From: Paludibacter sp. | GTDB taxonomy: Bacteria > Bacteroidota > Bacteroidia > Bacteroidales > Paludibacteraceae | Length of the DNA stretch: 64,000 bases | Assembly (NCBI GenBank): GCA_028690665.1 | Contig: JAQVAV010000015.1 | Location: forward strand, 26,896 to 90,895 | Reading direction: 5' to 3' | Shown here: in pieces, positions 48,858 through 59,524 of the stretch | Position numbering within the stretch: position 1 is the stretch's first letter | How the letters are laid out: every line of letters starts with the position of its first letter | Translations under genes and position numbers: made by a program | The notes under the pieces: generated by a model | Told to the model about the DNA's origin: nothing | Database searches by the model: none | Seen by the model: only the letters and a program-made list of their open reading frames with translations

Positions 48858-51293
48858 ATGAGAAGAATTTTTTTTATTGCTTTCATGCAAGTATGTGCAT
48901 TTGCCCTTTTTGCACAACAAACTGTAAAGGGCCGGGTATTGGACGAAAACGGAGAACCGTTGACCGGAGCATCTGTTTTCGTGGAAAATGTTGGTCAAAG
49001 TACCAATGATAAAGGAGAATACAATTTCCCTGATATAAAAGGGAAAACAGTTACTCTAAAAATAAGTTACATAGGCTACGAAACTTACAATCATGTGGTG
49101 GCTATCCCCTTCAACAAAGAGATAAAGCTGCAAAAATCAGTAGGGCTTTTGCAGGAAATAACTGTCTCATCGCTTCGCGCCAACGACAAATCGCCGGTTG
49201 CATACACCAATGTAAGTAAAGAAACCATTGAAAAAACAAATTTTGGCCAGGATATTCCGTACCTGCTGACAATGACTCCCTCGTTTGTAGCCACATCAGA
49301 TGCCGGTAACGGAATCGGATATACCGGGTTCCGGATAAGAGGGACGGATGCATCCCGTATCAATGTCACAATCAATGGTATTCCATACAACGATGCGGAT
49401 GAACAGGGAACTTACTGGGTAGATATACCTGATTTTGCATCTTCGGTTGAGAATCTTCAGGTTCAACGCGGAGTTGGAACTTCGACGAATGGAGCAGGAG
49501 CTTTCGGAGCAAACATCAATATGCAAACCAGTAATTTCTCAGAGAATGCATCCGGTGAAATTGGTGTTTCCGGAGGATCGTTTGGAACGGTAAAAGCAAC
49601 GGCAAAAGCAAGCACAGGGCTTATGGGGGGACATTGGGCTGTTGACACCCGCTTATCACGTATTCACTCCGATGGCTATATCGACCGGGCCACGACGGAC
49701 ATGAGTTCCTATTTTGTACAAGCCGGATATTACGCAGAAAAAACAACAGTAAAACTTCTGACATTTGGCGGAACTGAAAAAACTTATCATGCATGGGATG
49801 GGATATCGGCTGATACGCTGAAAACAAATCGTACATACAATCCCTGCGGATATATGGGAGATGATGCAAATGGTAACCAATTATACTATAAAAATCAGAC
49901 AGACAACTACATTCAAACTAATTATCAGTTACTGGCCATACAAAATCTGACTCCGGAACTCACTTTAAATGCAGGATTGCATTACACTCGAGGAGATGGT
50001 TATTATGAACAATATAAAGATAATGAAACTCTGACAGAATATGGATTGTCATCTTTTACTGTTGACGGAGAAACTATCGAGTCAACCGATCTTGTTCGAC
50101 AAAAATGGATGGGAAATAATTTTGCAGGCGGTATATTCTCTTTAAATTATGATACAAAAAAACTTTCCGCAGTATTAGGTGGTGCATTAAATGACTACTG
50201 GGGACAACACTGGGGAGATGTTACCTGGGTAAAGAACTATATTGGCACCATATATCCAGATTCAGAATATTATCGCAGCGATATAAATAAATGGGACGGA
50301 AACATCTATCTGAAAGCGAATTATAAAATCACTAAAAAATTGAACGGCTATGCCGATTTACAATACCGCCATGTAAAATACAGTTTAAACGGAACCAACG
50401 ATAACTGGGATTACACAATTAATCAAATGCAGGTTTTAAATATAAATAAAACGTTCAATTTTTTCAATCCGAAAGTCGGCTTATTGTATAGTTTAAATAA
50501 AAACAATGATCTTTTTGCATCATTTGCAATTGCCAACCGAGAACCGACCCGCACCAACTATACCGATGGTTCGGAGAATTCATGGCCAACTCCTGAAAAA
50601 TTATACGATTACGAAACCGGATATAAATACAAAAGTCAAAATCTGAGTTTCGGAGCAAATCTATATTATATGAACTACAAAGACCAGCTTATTCTTACAG
50701 GAAAAATAAACGACATCGGAGAAGCGCTGACCGAAAATATTGCAAAAAGCTATCGTGCTGGGATTGAACTTGTTGCTGGAATAAATGTGGCAAACTGGTT
50801 ACGTTGGGATGGTGCCATCACTCTCAGCCGGAACAGAATTAAAAACTTTACGGAATATGTAGATATTTACGATGCCAACTGGGATTGGACCAGGCAACAG
50901 GAAAATCAATTAAAAGACACCCCTATCGCATTTAGTCCAACCGTAACAGGTAAAAGTTTATTTTCATTTACAGTTGCCGGATTTGAGGCTGGAATACAAT
51001 CCATATACGTAGATAAACAATATGTAGATAATACAGGCTCTGCAGACAGAATGTTAGATGCATATTTTGTAAATAACTTGAGAATGAGTTATACTATACC
51101 CGTTAAAGGAATACAAAGTATTTCCTTTAACCTACTTCTCAATAATTTATTAAATGAAATGTACGAAAGTAGTGCATGGGTCTATTCATACTACTTCCAA
51201 GAAAGTGCCAACAAGACGATAAGATGTAATGATTTTGGGTATTCTCCACAAGCCGGATTTAATTTTCTCGCAGGTATTACCATTAAATTATAA
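48858..51293 (+). CDS. TonB-dependent receptor, TPP-riboswitch controlled (putative thiamine/precursor uptake)
   Basis: CarboxypepD_reg N-term (GRVLDENGEPLTGASVFVEN), plug (FRIRGTDASRINVTINGIPYNDADEQG), barrel ending in aromatic strand. Confidence 0.93.
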   Translation: MRRIFFIAFMQVCAFALFAQQTVKGRVLDENGEPLTGASVFVENVGQSTNDKGEYNFPDIKGKTVTLKISYIGYETYNHVVAIPFNKEIKLQKSVGLLQEITVSSLRANDKSPVAYTNVSKETIEKTNFGQDIPYLLTMTPSFVATSDAGNGIGYTGFRIRGTDASRINVTINGIPYNDADEQGTYWVDIPDFASSVENLQVQRGVGTSTNGAGAFGANINMQTSNFSENASGEIGVSGGSFGTVKATAKASTGLMGGHWAVDTRLSRIHSDGYIDRATTDMSSYFVQAGYYAEKTTVKLLTFGGTEKTYHAWDGISADTLKTNRTYNPCGYMGDDANGNQLYYKNQTDNYIQTNYQLLAIQNLTPELTLNAGLHYTRGDGYYEQYKDNETLTEYGLSSFTVDGETIESTDLVRQKWMGNNFAGGIFSLNYDTKKLSAVLGGALNDYWGQHWGDVTWVKNYIGTIYPDSEYYRSDINKWDGNIYLKANYKITKKLNGYADLQYRHVKYSLNGTNDNWDYTINQMQVLNINKTFNFFNPKVGLLYSLNKNNDLFASFAIANREPTRTNYTDGSENSWPTPEKLYDYETGYKYKSQNLSFGANLYYMNYKDQLILTGKINDIGEALTENIAKSYRAGIELVAGINVANWLRWDGAITLSRNRIKNFTEYVDIYDANWDWTRQQENQLKDTPIAFSPTVTGKSLFSFTVAGFEAGIQSIYVDKQYVDNTGSADRMLDAYFVNNLRMSYTIPVKGIQSISFNLLLNNLLNEMYESSAWVYSYYFQESANKTIRCNDFGYSPQAGFNFLAGITIKL

Positions 51294-51328
51294 AATATCA
51301 CTTTATTGTATATTTATAGTTGTTTTAA

Positions 51329-51360
51329 AATGGTCGGAGCAGTTCCTCCGGCCATTTTTT
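51329..51360 (+). terminator. Rho-independent terminator after the TonB-dependent receptor
   Basis: AATGGTCGGAG / CTCCGGCCATT stem followed by TTTTTT. Confidence 0.9.
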
Positions 51361-51539
51361 ATAAAGACCAATTCCACATTAAAAAGTATGCTTTTTTGTT
51401 TTAATGATTATTATACATAATTTACGGCTTAATGAAAAACATTTTATGGCCGTATACGTTTTTTACATATAAAAGCACAAAGATTATTTAACAGCACTTT
51501 ACACGGTTTTTCAGACTAAATTAAATCAAAAAAATCCGT

Positions 51540-51570
51540 TTTGAAAAGTGGAAAAAAAATAGTAATTTTG
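51540..51570 (+). promoter_or_regulatory. Bacteroidota-type promoter for the primary sigma factor gene
   Basis: TTTG (51540-51543) N19 TAATTTTG (51563-51570). Confidence 0.7.
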
Positions 51571-51592
51571 CGAGCTAATTTTCTATATAGGA

Positions 51593-52456
51593 ATGAGACA
51601 ATTAAAAATTACAAAATCGATTACAAATCGGGAAAGTGCATCTCTTGACAAATACTTGCAAGAGATTGGACGCGAAGATCTTATCACAGTTGAGGAAGAA
51701 GTTGAGCTGGCTCAGAGAATCAGGAACGGGGACAGAATTGCACTCGAAAAACTGACCAGGGCTAATTTACGTTTCGTTGTATCTGTGGCAAAGCAGTACC
51801 AAAATCAGGGGCTAAGTTTGCCGGACCTTATCAACGAAGGAAACCTTGGACTCATTAAAGCTGCCGAAAAGTTCGACGAAACCCGCGGTTTTAAATTCAT
51901 TTCTTATGCTGTATGGTGGATTCGCCAGTCAATTTTGCAGGCTTTAGCCGAACAATCTCGTATCGTCCGTCTGCCTTTGAATCAAGTTGGTTCGTTGAAT
52001 AAAATCAACAAAGCCTTCTCTAAATTCGAACAGGAAAACGAACGTCGTCCTTCACCGGAAGAACTTTCAGAACAGTTGGACATTCCGGTCGACAAGATTG
52101 CCGACACGATGAAAGTTTCCGGACGTCATATTTCTGTAGATGCTCCTTTCGTTGAAGGAGAAGACAACAGTTTGTTGGACGTAATGGTAAACGATGATTC
52201 TCCAAATGCCGACAGAGCTTTGATCAACGAATCACTATCCAAAGAAATTGAACGGGTTTTGGCGCATACACTTTCTGACAGAGAACGCGATATTGTAAAA
52301 AAATTCTTTGGTATCGGAGTTCCCGAAATGACTCTTGAAGAAATCGGGGACGAGTTTGGACTGACACGTGAACGTGTCCGTCAGATTAAAGAAAAAGCAA
52401 TCAGAAAACTAAGGCCAAATTCAAAAAGCAAACTGCTTAAAAGTTTTCTTGGCTAA
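51593..52456 (+). CDS. rpoD: Primary RNA polymerase sigma factor (RpoD/SigA, Bacteroidota short form)
   Basis: [86 protein letters not shown]. Confidence 0.96.
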   Translation: MRQLKITKSITNRESASLDKYLQEIGREDLITVEEEVELAQRIRNGDRIALEKLTRANLRFVVSVAKQYQNQGLSLPDLINEGNLGLIKAAEKFDETRGFKFISYAVWWIRQSILQALAEQSRIVRLPLNQVGSLNKINKAFSKFEQENERRPSPEELSEQLDIPVDKIADTMKVSGRHISVDAPFVEGEDNSLLDVMVNDDSPNADRALINESLSKEIERVLAHTLSDRERDIVKKFFGIGVPEMTLEEIGDEFGLTRERVRQIKEKAIRKLRPNSKSKLLKSFLG

Positions 52457-52474
52457 AATTAAAAAACGATTTTC

Positions 52475-52503
52475 AAGCGAAGCGGTTATGCTTCGCTTTT
52501 TTT
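52475..52503 (+). terminator. Rho-independent terminator of rpoD
   Basis: AAGCGAAGC ggttat GCTTCGCTT followed by TTTTT. Confidence 0.9.
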
Positions 52504-52516
52504 ATCCCGTATAAAG

Positions 52517-52804
52517 ATGAAAAAAGGAACCGGACTCTTGTTTTGCATAATAATGGATGTTTTAGGGAGCCTTAGCTACTTATGGCCGGTTTTCGGAGAA
52601 TGGTTCGACCTTATATGGGCTCCGGTTTCAGCATATATCTTTTATAAAAAATTCGGTTCAAAGACTGGCACGCTCATAGAATTTACAGAGGAATTATTAC
52701 CCTATACCGATATACTTCCTACTTTCACCATCATGTATTTCTACAACAAGGTATTTTCAAAAAAGAAGTCAACGATCAACAATTCAAAAGAAACTGATTT
52801 ATGA
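52517..52804 (+). CDS. Small membrane protein, hypothetical
   Basis: 95 aa; overlaps the next ORF by ATGA. Confidence 0.6.
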   Translation: MKKGTGLLFCIIMDVLGSLSYLWPVFGEWFDLIWAPVSAYIFYKKFGSKTGTLIEFTEELLPYTDILPTFTIMYFYNKVFSKKKSTINNSKETDL

Positions 52805-53505
52805 AAAAGCGCTCTATTCACACTTTAATGCACGTGCCTTATGAAGGATTAGGCTGTATCGAAAACTGGACAAAAATTAAAGGCTATCAGGTTTCTTACA
52901 CTAAATTCTACGAAGATATTACGTTCCCCGACATTTCAGACATCGATATGCTGATTATAATGGGAGGCCCAATGAGTGTGTATGAAGAACTGCAATTCCC
53001 GTGGTTAATTCAGGAAAGAGCATTTATCAAATCTGTCATAGAAGCCGGAAAAACGGTATTGGGGATTTGCCTTGGATCGCAATTGTTGGCCGAAGTACTC
53101 GGAGCAAAAGTATATCCTAATCATGTAAAAGAAATTGGTTGGTTTGATATTCAGAAAACCGATTCAGGAAAAAGCAACTCTATCTTATCTGATGTTGACG
53201 AACAGTTTAAAGTTTTTCACTGGCATGGAGACACTTATGACATTCCACCTCACTGCGAACATCTGTTTCAAACTTCCAACTGCCGTAATCAGGCCTTCTT
53301 GTACAACAACAAAGTATTAGGACTGCAATTTCACTTTGAGGTAACAGAAAGTACCCTGACAGGGATGGTTGAAAACGGTAAAAATGAATTAAAAAAATCA
53401 GAAACGGTACAAAGTGCCGAAGAAATTCTATCAACAACCGGATACATTAACAATAATAACAAAATGATGTATTCAATCCTTGACCGACTTGAGAATCAAC
53501 TTTGA
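52801..53505 (+). CDS. Type 1 glutamine amidotransferase
   Basis: LIIMGGPMSVYEE, VLGICLGSQLLAEVLGA, HWHGDTYDIP, GLQFHFEVT. Confidence 0.92.
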   Translation: MKKRSIHTLMHVPYEGLGCIENWTKIKGYQVSYTKFYEDITFPDISDIDMLIIMGGPMSVYEELQFPWLIQERAFIKSVIEAGKTVLGICLGSQLLAEVLGAKVYPNHVKEIGWFDIQKTDSGKSNSILSDVDEQFKVFHWHGDTYDIPPHCEHLFQTSNCRNQAFLYNNKVLGLQFHFEVTESTLTGMVENGKNELKKSETVQSAEEILSTTGYINNNNKMMYSILDRLENQL

Positions 53506-53549
53506 TTACTCAGCAAAAAAACATTCAATATTCAGCCAAGTTTATTAAT

Positions 53550-54743
53550 CTAAAACGGTCTCTTATAAAGCATACGTTTTGTTCTGAAAACCCAGTTGGA
53601 ATAACGTACCAGCAAAAGTACGAGAATAGGAAACACAGCGCTATTAAATGATTGTATAGATAGTGCAAGTACAAGCATGGCCAAACCAATTAAAATAATA
53701 TTCAACAATTGATAAAAAAACAAAGGCCTTTGCATTTTTCGAAATAAAATCAGAATCCCTGCCACAATATTTACCGGATTCAACCAAAGGATATTCAGAT
53801 TCATTTTCACTAATGGATGTACCGAAAAGAAGGACAAATAAAACACAATCAATCCGGCAAGTCCTGTAACAACAAGCAACATAGAATCAACCACAACAAA
53901 ATACTTTCGTTTTATAACCTCCAGAACAGACAACCCTATTCCTAAAATCATAAGCAAATAAAATACAAATACCGGATTATCAAATAATCCGGGCCGCACC
54001 GTGGCTTCTTTTTCGGCAGACACAAGCAACCGTCTTTCCACAATCAACGGTTTTTCGTTTTTTGTACCTTTCTCTGTAATTTTAGCCGACTCAAAAGCAT
54101 GCATCAATTCCTCCGGCAGAAAGAAACTCTCAAACCGAGTAGCATCTGTATCGGCATCCTTACCCAGTAATAAATCAATACCAAATTTTGTCCATGAGTT
54201 TCCCAGATAAGCATCTATCCATTGTCTGAATGTTTTGACATCTGTTTTATCATAACGAACGTATCCGCTCACAGCTGAAAGTATTTTATCCCGGGGGCGT
54301 GTAGCACAATTATCAAAAACAAAGTTATACCTGTATTTTCTATTTTCAGGTTTAAAATTTTCCAACAAAGACTCAATTAATTTCTGTTTTTCCCTGGGGG
54401 TCAGATTCAAAACCTGCTCCCATACATTTGAATTCCGGCTTTGATATTCGGGTAAAAACATATTAGTAGGAACGACCCCTAAATAGTAATCCGTCTCCCC
54501 CTTAATAAACTTCAATATGAAATTATCTGTCTGAAAACTAAAAATTCCATAATTAAAAACAACATCCAATTTGCTTACAGGATCGAAAAGTCTCACCCCA
54601 GAATGACCAAAACGTTCATACACCTCTTTGCCCGGAGCACAGGTTATAAGACTAATTTGGGTTGAATCGCCGAAAGACAAATATTGAGCACGCATATTCA
54701 GGGATAGAACAATAACAAGGAACAGTAAAATTTTCTTTTTCAT
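53550..54743 (-). CDS. DUF4105 domain-containing membrane protein
   Basis: SFGDSTQISLITCAPGKEVYERFGHSGVRLFD; FVFDNCATRPRDKI; C-terminal TMs; start reassigned to 54743. Confidence 0.85.
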   Translation of the reverse strand: MKKKILLFLVIVLSLNMRAQYLSFGDSTQISLITCAPGKEVYERFGHSGVRLFDPVSKLDVVFNYGIFSFQTDNFILKFIKGETDYYLGVVPTNMFLPEYQSRNSNVWEQVLNLTPREKQKLIESLLENFKPENRKYRYNFVFDNCATRPRDKILSAVSGYVRYDKTDVKTFRQWIDAYLGNSWTKFGIDLLLGKDADTDATRFESFFLPEELMHAFESAKITEKGTKNEKPLIVERRLLVSAEKEATVRPGLFDNPVFVFYLLMILGIGLSVLEVIKRKYFVVVDSMLLVVTGLAGLIVFYLSFFSVHPLVKMNLNILWLNPVNIVAGILILFRKMQRPLFFYQLLNIILIGLAMLVLALSIQSFNSAVFPILVLLLVRYSNWVFRTKRMLYKRPF

Positions 54744-55028
54744 AAATGGGAATAATTGCTTGTCAGTCAACAAATCATGACGCCCAAACAAAACTACTGA
54801 ATAACTAATTTTATTATTGCAAATGTAATAACAATTCTTTAATCAGGGTTCAAACACCCACACAAATATCTCACTAAAACCAAATTAATGTTATCTCTGC
54901 CAGAAATAGTAATTATGTTCATTAAATAAATATTAATACATAAAAAATCATTGTTTAAGTTTCCCGGATTTTGTAGCTTTGTAGAAATCGTTTTATTTCT
55001 GCATTACCCATTTTAAAATATTTGCAAA

Positions 55029-55721
55029 ATGAAATTATTCTTAAAAAAATTATTTACCGGAATAATTATTTTCACAATCATTTTCTTTTCCTCCTGTAAG
55101 TCAAAGGTTGATTCTAATGAAGACACCAGCCTCATAAAAATCAACAATAATAAATTTGAAGTATCAGACTTTGACTCGGTAACGTTAATGACCACTATGA
55201 AAATAAAAACCGAAACGGGATTTATGATCGTCGATACTGCTATTTACAGCCAGTTTACTCAAAATTCCAATCTGGAACTTTTACTCCCTGAAAAAATTTT
55301 CAAAGGGAGACTCACTAAACCGGATTTCATAACCGATGGAAGTATCCTCATTTCAGATGAAAATGTAAAACTATCAAGCCCGCTATGTATTAATACATTT
55401 AAAGCTGGAGAATACTGTGGTAAATTTGTATTTACAAATTTGAGTAAAGAAAATTATCTGGCAAAAAATAATAACATTGATTATTGCGAAGCGGTCTATA
55501 TTTATGCTGACCGTCCGGCAAAAATCAGTGGAACTAACTTCATATATCGCACAGAACTTAGTTGTAACAATCTTTACAATCAACATTATGACATTCAACT
55601 CAAAAAAGGGTGGAATCGTCTCATTTATAAATTAGACTATGTGTCTCCCGGTGTTTATAATATTGAATATTTGTCCGGCGGTTATACAACCGGTATGAAA
55701 TGGATTTACATAAGCGCTTAA
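55029..55721 (+). CDS. Hypothetical lipoprotein
   Basis: Lipobox IFFSSCKS; TAGCTTTG promoter-like element at 54974-54981. Confidence 0.7.
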   Translation: MKLFLKKLFTGIIIFTIIFFSSCKSKVDSNEDTSLIKINNNKFEVSDFDSVTLMTTMKIKTETGFMIVDTAIYSQFTQNSNLELLLPEKIFKGRLTKPDFITDGSILISDENVKLSSPLCINTFKAGEYCGKFVFTNLSKENYLAKNNNIDYCEAVYIYADRPAKISGTNFIYRTELSCNNLYNQHYDIQLKKGWNRLIYKLDYVSPGVYNIEYLSGGYTTGMKWIYISA

Positions 55722-55725
55722 TTTC

Positions 55726-56622
55726 ATGAAATATTTTGGCAAAGTACATATAACTGTTTTATTTCTGGCAACTTTTTATCTGGTGTCTGGTGTTGTTTAT
55801 GCCCAAAAAGATATAAATCTTTCGGACTCGGATACTCTTTGCATAGCCACCTATAATGTCCGCATAAGAACAATAGCAGATACAGGCCCGCGCAACTGGA
55901 AAAAGAGAAAAAATCAGGTTGCCGATCTTATCAAAAATCATCATTTTGACCTATTTGGTGTTCAGGAGCTTGATGGCCTCCGGCAGGAAAATGATTTAAA
56001 AAAGCTTTTAAAAGAATACGATCACATTTCACGGGGACGTGATGATAATGCGGGAAAAAGAGGAGAACGTCTTGCCATATTTTATGATAAAGACAGATTT
56101 GAGTTACTAAATTCTGGTCATTTTTTCTTATCCGAAACTCCTGATACCGTGAGTAAAGGTTGGGACGCTGCACTTAAGCGGATTTGTTTATGGGGTAAAT
56201 TCCATGACAACAAGACTCAACACAATTTTTACTTTTTCAATGTGCATTTCGATCATGCCGGATTTATTGCAAGGAAAGAAAGTGCAAAACTTCTCATTAA
56301 AAAGGTCAAACAAATAGCCGACAATGACACTATTTTTTGTGCCGGTGATTTTAATGCAAGCACAACAGAAAGTTCTATTTACAACACAATGACAAGTTAT
56401 CTCGCCGATAGCAGGGAAACTTCAGACAAAAGTCCAACCGGGCCGGAAGGAACATATAACAACTGGGATGTTAATTCTCAAAAATTTGGAGAAAATGTAA
56501 AAATAGATTATATATTTGTACGTAATATTCACACAAGAACATATAGTGTTATTCAAGACAGATTTTGCACTACTAATTATCCATCAGATCACTTTCCGGT
56601 TATGATAAAATGCACATTCTGA
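55726..56622 (+). CDS. Endonuclease/exonuclease/phosphatase family protein
   Basis: ATYNVRI, GVQELDGLRQ, NVHFDHAG, CAGDFNAS, SDHFPVMIK. Confidence 0.93.
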   Translation: MKYFGKVHITVLFLATFYLVSGVVYAQKDINLSDSDTLCIATYNVRIRTIADTGPRNWKKRKNQVADLIKNHHFDLFGVQELDGLRQENDLKKLLKEYDHISRGRDDNAGKRGERLAIFYDKDRFELLNSGHFFLSETPDTVSKGWDAALKRICLWGKFHDNKTQHNFYFFNVHFDHAGFIARKESAKLLIKKVKQIADNDTIFCAGDFNASTTESSIYNTMTSYLADSRETSDKSPTGPEGTYNNWDVNSQKFGENVKIDYIFVRNIHTRTYSVIQDRFCTTNYPSDHFPVMIKCTF

Positions 56623-56629
56623 ATCAAAT

Positions 56630-57049
56630 ATGAACACAGAAATTAACCGAAACCATCTATACCGATTATTGATGCTCATCGAAGTCATAGTCTGCGGACT
56701 CACTTCCCGAAAATTCAGTTACCTTCTTCCGGATTTTGTCAACACTTATTTAGGAGATGCTCTGTGGGCTTTAATGATTTATGTTCTTTGTAGTTTATTA
56801 TTCTCTCACAAATCACGAACTACCATCGTCTTTATAAGTATAATTTTCTGCTTTTCTATTGAATTCAGTCAATTATATCATGCTCCATGGATTGACAAAA
56901 TAAGAGCAAATACTCTCGGAGGACTCATCTTAGGTTATGGCTTTCTCTATTCTGATTTAATAGCCTACAGTATCGGAGTTCTGTTTGGTTATTCAGTAGA
57001 GAAGCTCGTACAATCTTTTTCAAAAAAAACTGAGCCACTAAATTGTTAA
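56630..57049 (+). CDS. DUF2809 family membrane protein
   Basis: LTSRKFSYLLPDFVNTYLGDALWALMIY; EFSQLYHAPWIDKIRANTLGGLILG. Confidence 0.85.
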   Translation: MNTEINRNHLYRLLMLIEVIVCGLTSRKFSYLLPDFVNTYLGDALWALMIYVLCSLLFSHKSRTTIVFISIIFCFSIEFSQLYHAPWIDKIRANTLGGLILGYGFLYSDLIAYSIGVLFGYSVEKLVQSFSKKTEPLNC

Positions 57050-57130
57050 AAAATACCAAAAGGAGTAAACACTGATTCTGCGAACATTTCAATTAGTCAA
57101 CTTGAATGTATTTCCTTAAATTTATATATC

Positions 57131-57709
57131 ATGAAAAAAATACTAATTATCAATGGTCATCCCGACATAAAAAGTCTGAGCACAGAACTTGCTCATTCTT
57201 ATGAGAAGGGAGCATTGGCTTCGGGTGCAGAATGTAAGCTCATCCATCTTTGTGAGATCAATTTCGATTTAGTTCTGCATCATGGTTATCATCATCGTAC
57301 ACATTTGGAGAATGAACTTATTCAGGTACAGCAGGACATTAAACATGCTGATCATATCGTGTTTGTCTACCCTACGTGGTGGGGCACCTACCCGGCACTA
57401 TTAAAAGGACTAATTGACAGGATATTTCTTCCCGGGTTTGCCTTTCAATATCGTGAAAATTCATGGAAATGGGATAAACTTCTCACAGGAAAAACAGCAC
57501 GCCTGATTGTTACAATGGACACTCCCCTCTGGTATTATTACTTCTGTTTCGGGAAACCGGGGCACAAGTCGATGAAAAAAAATATTTTAGAATTTTGTGG
57601 CATCAAGCCAGTTAAGATTAGCTCTTTTGGCCCAGTAAAATCTGCCGGCGAAATAAAAATAAAACAATGGTTCAGAAAAGTGGAAGATTTGGGCCGACGA
57701 ATGATTTGA
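57131..57709 (+). CDS. NAD(P)H-dependent oxidoreductase, flavodoxin-like fold
   Basis: INGHPDIKSLSTELA; ADHIVFVYPTWWGTYPALLKGLIDRIFLPGFAF. Confidence 0.92.
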   Translation: MKKILIINGHPDIKSLSTELAHSYEKGALASGAECKLIHLCEINFDLVLHHGYHHRTHLENELIQVQQDIKHADHIVFVYPTWWGTYPALLKGLIDRIFLPGFAFQYRENSWKWDKLLTGKTARLIVTMDTPLWYYYFCFGKPGHKSMKKNILEFCGIKPVKISSFGPVKSAGEIKIKQWFRKVEDLGRRMI

Positions 57710-57852
57710 TAAAAAAATCTCGAATAGCTTGGAAAGAAATTAAGAAAATCTGTATTGGATTTTTGCTGTTAAAATGAAATTTCGTACATTTGCACACTAT
57801 TTAAATAAATGTGCAAATAACACAACATATTTCATAATCAAAAAATCATCAC

Positions 57853-58317
57853 ATGAGCCAAATCGTTATCAACAATTTTGATGAATTCAATCAGTATGTC
57901 GGCAAAGAATTAGGAACATCTGATTATATAAAAATAACTCAGGAACAAATCAATCTCTTTGCCGACGCTACTCTTGATCACCAATGGATACATGTAGATA
58001 AGGAAAAGGCGGAAAAAGAAAGCCCCTTCAAAACAACCATTGCACACGGCTATCTTAATCTGTCTATATTACCTTATTTATGGGAACAAGTTGTTCAGGT
58101 AAACAATTCAAAACTTACGGTAAATTACGGTATCGAAAAACTCAGATTTATGCAACCTGTCGTTGTAAACAGTGAAGTAAGAGTAAAAGCAAGACTGAAC
58201 TCTCTCGCAAATCTTCGCGGTACTACCAAAGCTGAAATTTCGGCAACTCTCGAAATTAAAGATAGCAAAAAACCAGCTTTAGAAACGACTATAATTTTTC
58301 TTTATCACTTTGTATAA
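57853..58317 (+). CDS. MaoC family dehydratase
   Basis: SDYIKITQEQINLFADATLDHQWIHVDKEKA..TIAHGYLNLSILPYL. Confidence 0.93.
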   Translation: MSQIVINNFDEFNQYVGKELGTSDYIKITQEQINLFADATLDHQWIHVDKEKAEKESPFKTTIAHGYLNLSILPYLWEQVVQVNNSKLTVNYGIEKLRFMQPVVVNSEVRVKARLNSLANLRGTTKAEISATLEIKDSKKPALETTIIFLYHFV

Positions 58318-58363
58318 AATTTCCTTTTTTGAGATAAAAAAGAATATCATAAAAAACACACAG

Positions 58364-58399
58364 GCCTGAGAATTTATAGAAAATTTTCAGGCTTTTTAT
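58364..58399 (+). terminator. Rho-independent terminator after the MaoC gene
   Basis: GCCTGAGAATTT atag AAAATTTTCAGGC followed by TTTTTA. Confidence 0.88.
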
Positions 58400-58472
58400 T
58401 TATAAATAGATATATTAGCACGATAATTTCAACCTTTAATTAGTCGAATAGATTGGATTAAACATAGTGCTT

Positions 58473-58970
58473 ATGTTACATTCTGATAGGATTACATTAG
58501 TTCCTCTAACTCCCGGGGATCTCGAAATTTATGCCGATTCTCCAGCTAAACTTGCTTGTCAGTACGGATTATCAGACCCGGCAACTCTTGACCATGAAAC
58601 GCTAGAAGCTCTAAACGAATGCCTGCTTCCCAATATTAAAAATCCAACACGTGAGTTTCTATTTTACACGATGTGGCTTGTTGTTGATCACAACATCAAG
58701 ACTGTAGTTGCAAGTTTATGCTTTCATGGAGAACCTGAAGCCGGAATAGTTGAAATCGGTTATGGAACATCAGAGAAATTCAGAAACAAACATTATATAA
58801 CGGAAGCTTTACAATTAATTATAGGCTGGGCTAAAAAACGTACAGACATCCGTATTATAACCGCAGAAACCGAAGCTGAGAATTTGCCATCTCAAAAAGC
58901 ACTCAGGAACAATAGGTTCTATATTTATAATCAAAACGATCACAGTATCTTTTGGAAAATAGATGTTTGA
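58473..58970 (+). CDS. GNAT family N-acetyltransferase
   Basis: EIGYGTSEKFRNKHYITEALQLIIGWAKKR; ETEAENLPSQKALRNNRF. Confidence 0.88.
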   Translation: MLHSDRITLVPLTPGDLEIYADSPAKLACQYGLSDPATLDHETLEALNECLLPNIKNPTREFLFYTMWLVVDHNIKTVVASLCFHGEPEAGIVEIGYGTSEKFRNKHYITEALQLIIGWAKKRTDIRIITAETEAENLPSQKALRNNRFYIYNQNDHSIFWKIDV

Positions 58971-59059
58971 CCACATTAAAATGCTTTTTATAAGTATTTA
59001 TGTTGGAAATTATTGCTTGAATGGGTATTTTTGTTTCAGTAAAAATTTTTAGAAAAAAC

Positions 59060-59518
59060 ATGGAACAACCATTATTAAACGAAGCAAAAAAGCAGTACAA
59101 TGAACCCATGCACACCTGCGAACATATTCTGAACCAAACAATGGTACGCATGTTTGGCTGTCCCCGATCGACAAACGCCCATATAGAAAGAAAAAAAAGT
59201 AAATGTGATTACAACTTATCTCAGGCTCCTACTTCGGAACAGATAGATGAGATTGTTCGTCGCGTCAATGAAGTAATTGAGAACCATTTGCCGGTTTACG
59301 AGGAATTAATGGTTCGCAATGATGCTAAAAAAATTCTTGATTTATCAAGACTACCGGAAGAGGCCTCTGAAACTTTGCGTATTATTCGAGTAGGCGATTA
59401 TGATGCTTGTCCCTGTATTGGTCAGCACGTAAATAACACGTCAGAACTCGGTCATTTTGAAATAATAAGCCACGACTTCGAAAATGGTCGTTGGCGGGTG
59501 AGATTTAAACTTGTATAA
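59060..59518 (+). CDS. Stand-alone AlaX/ThrRS-like editing (SAD) domain protein
   Basis: HTCEHILNQTMVRMFG (HxxxH) and CIGQHVNNTSELGHFEI (CxxxH) spaced as in AlaX/ThrRS second additional domains. Confidence 0.7.
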   Translation: MEQPLLNEAKKQYNEPMHTCEHILNQTMVRMFGCPRSTNAHIERKKSKCDYNLSQAPTSEQIDEIVRRVNEVIENHLPVYEELMVRNDAKKILDLSRLPEEASETLRIIRVGDYDACPCIGQHVNNTSELGHFEIISHDFENGRWRVRFKLV

Positions 59519-59524
59519 ATAAAA

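Noticed and set aside
49091-49869. Minus-strand ORFs opposite the TonB-dependent receptor
   Set aside because: Antisense shadow ORFs without domain or start-site support.
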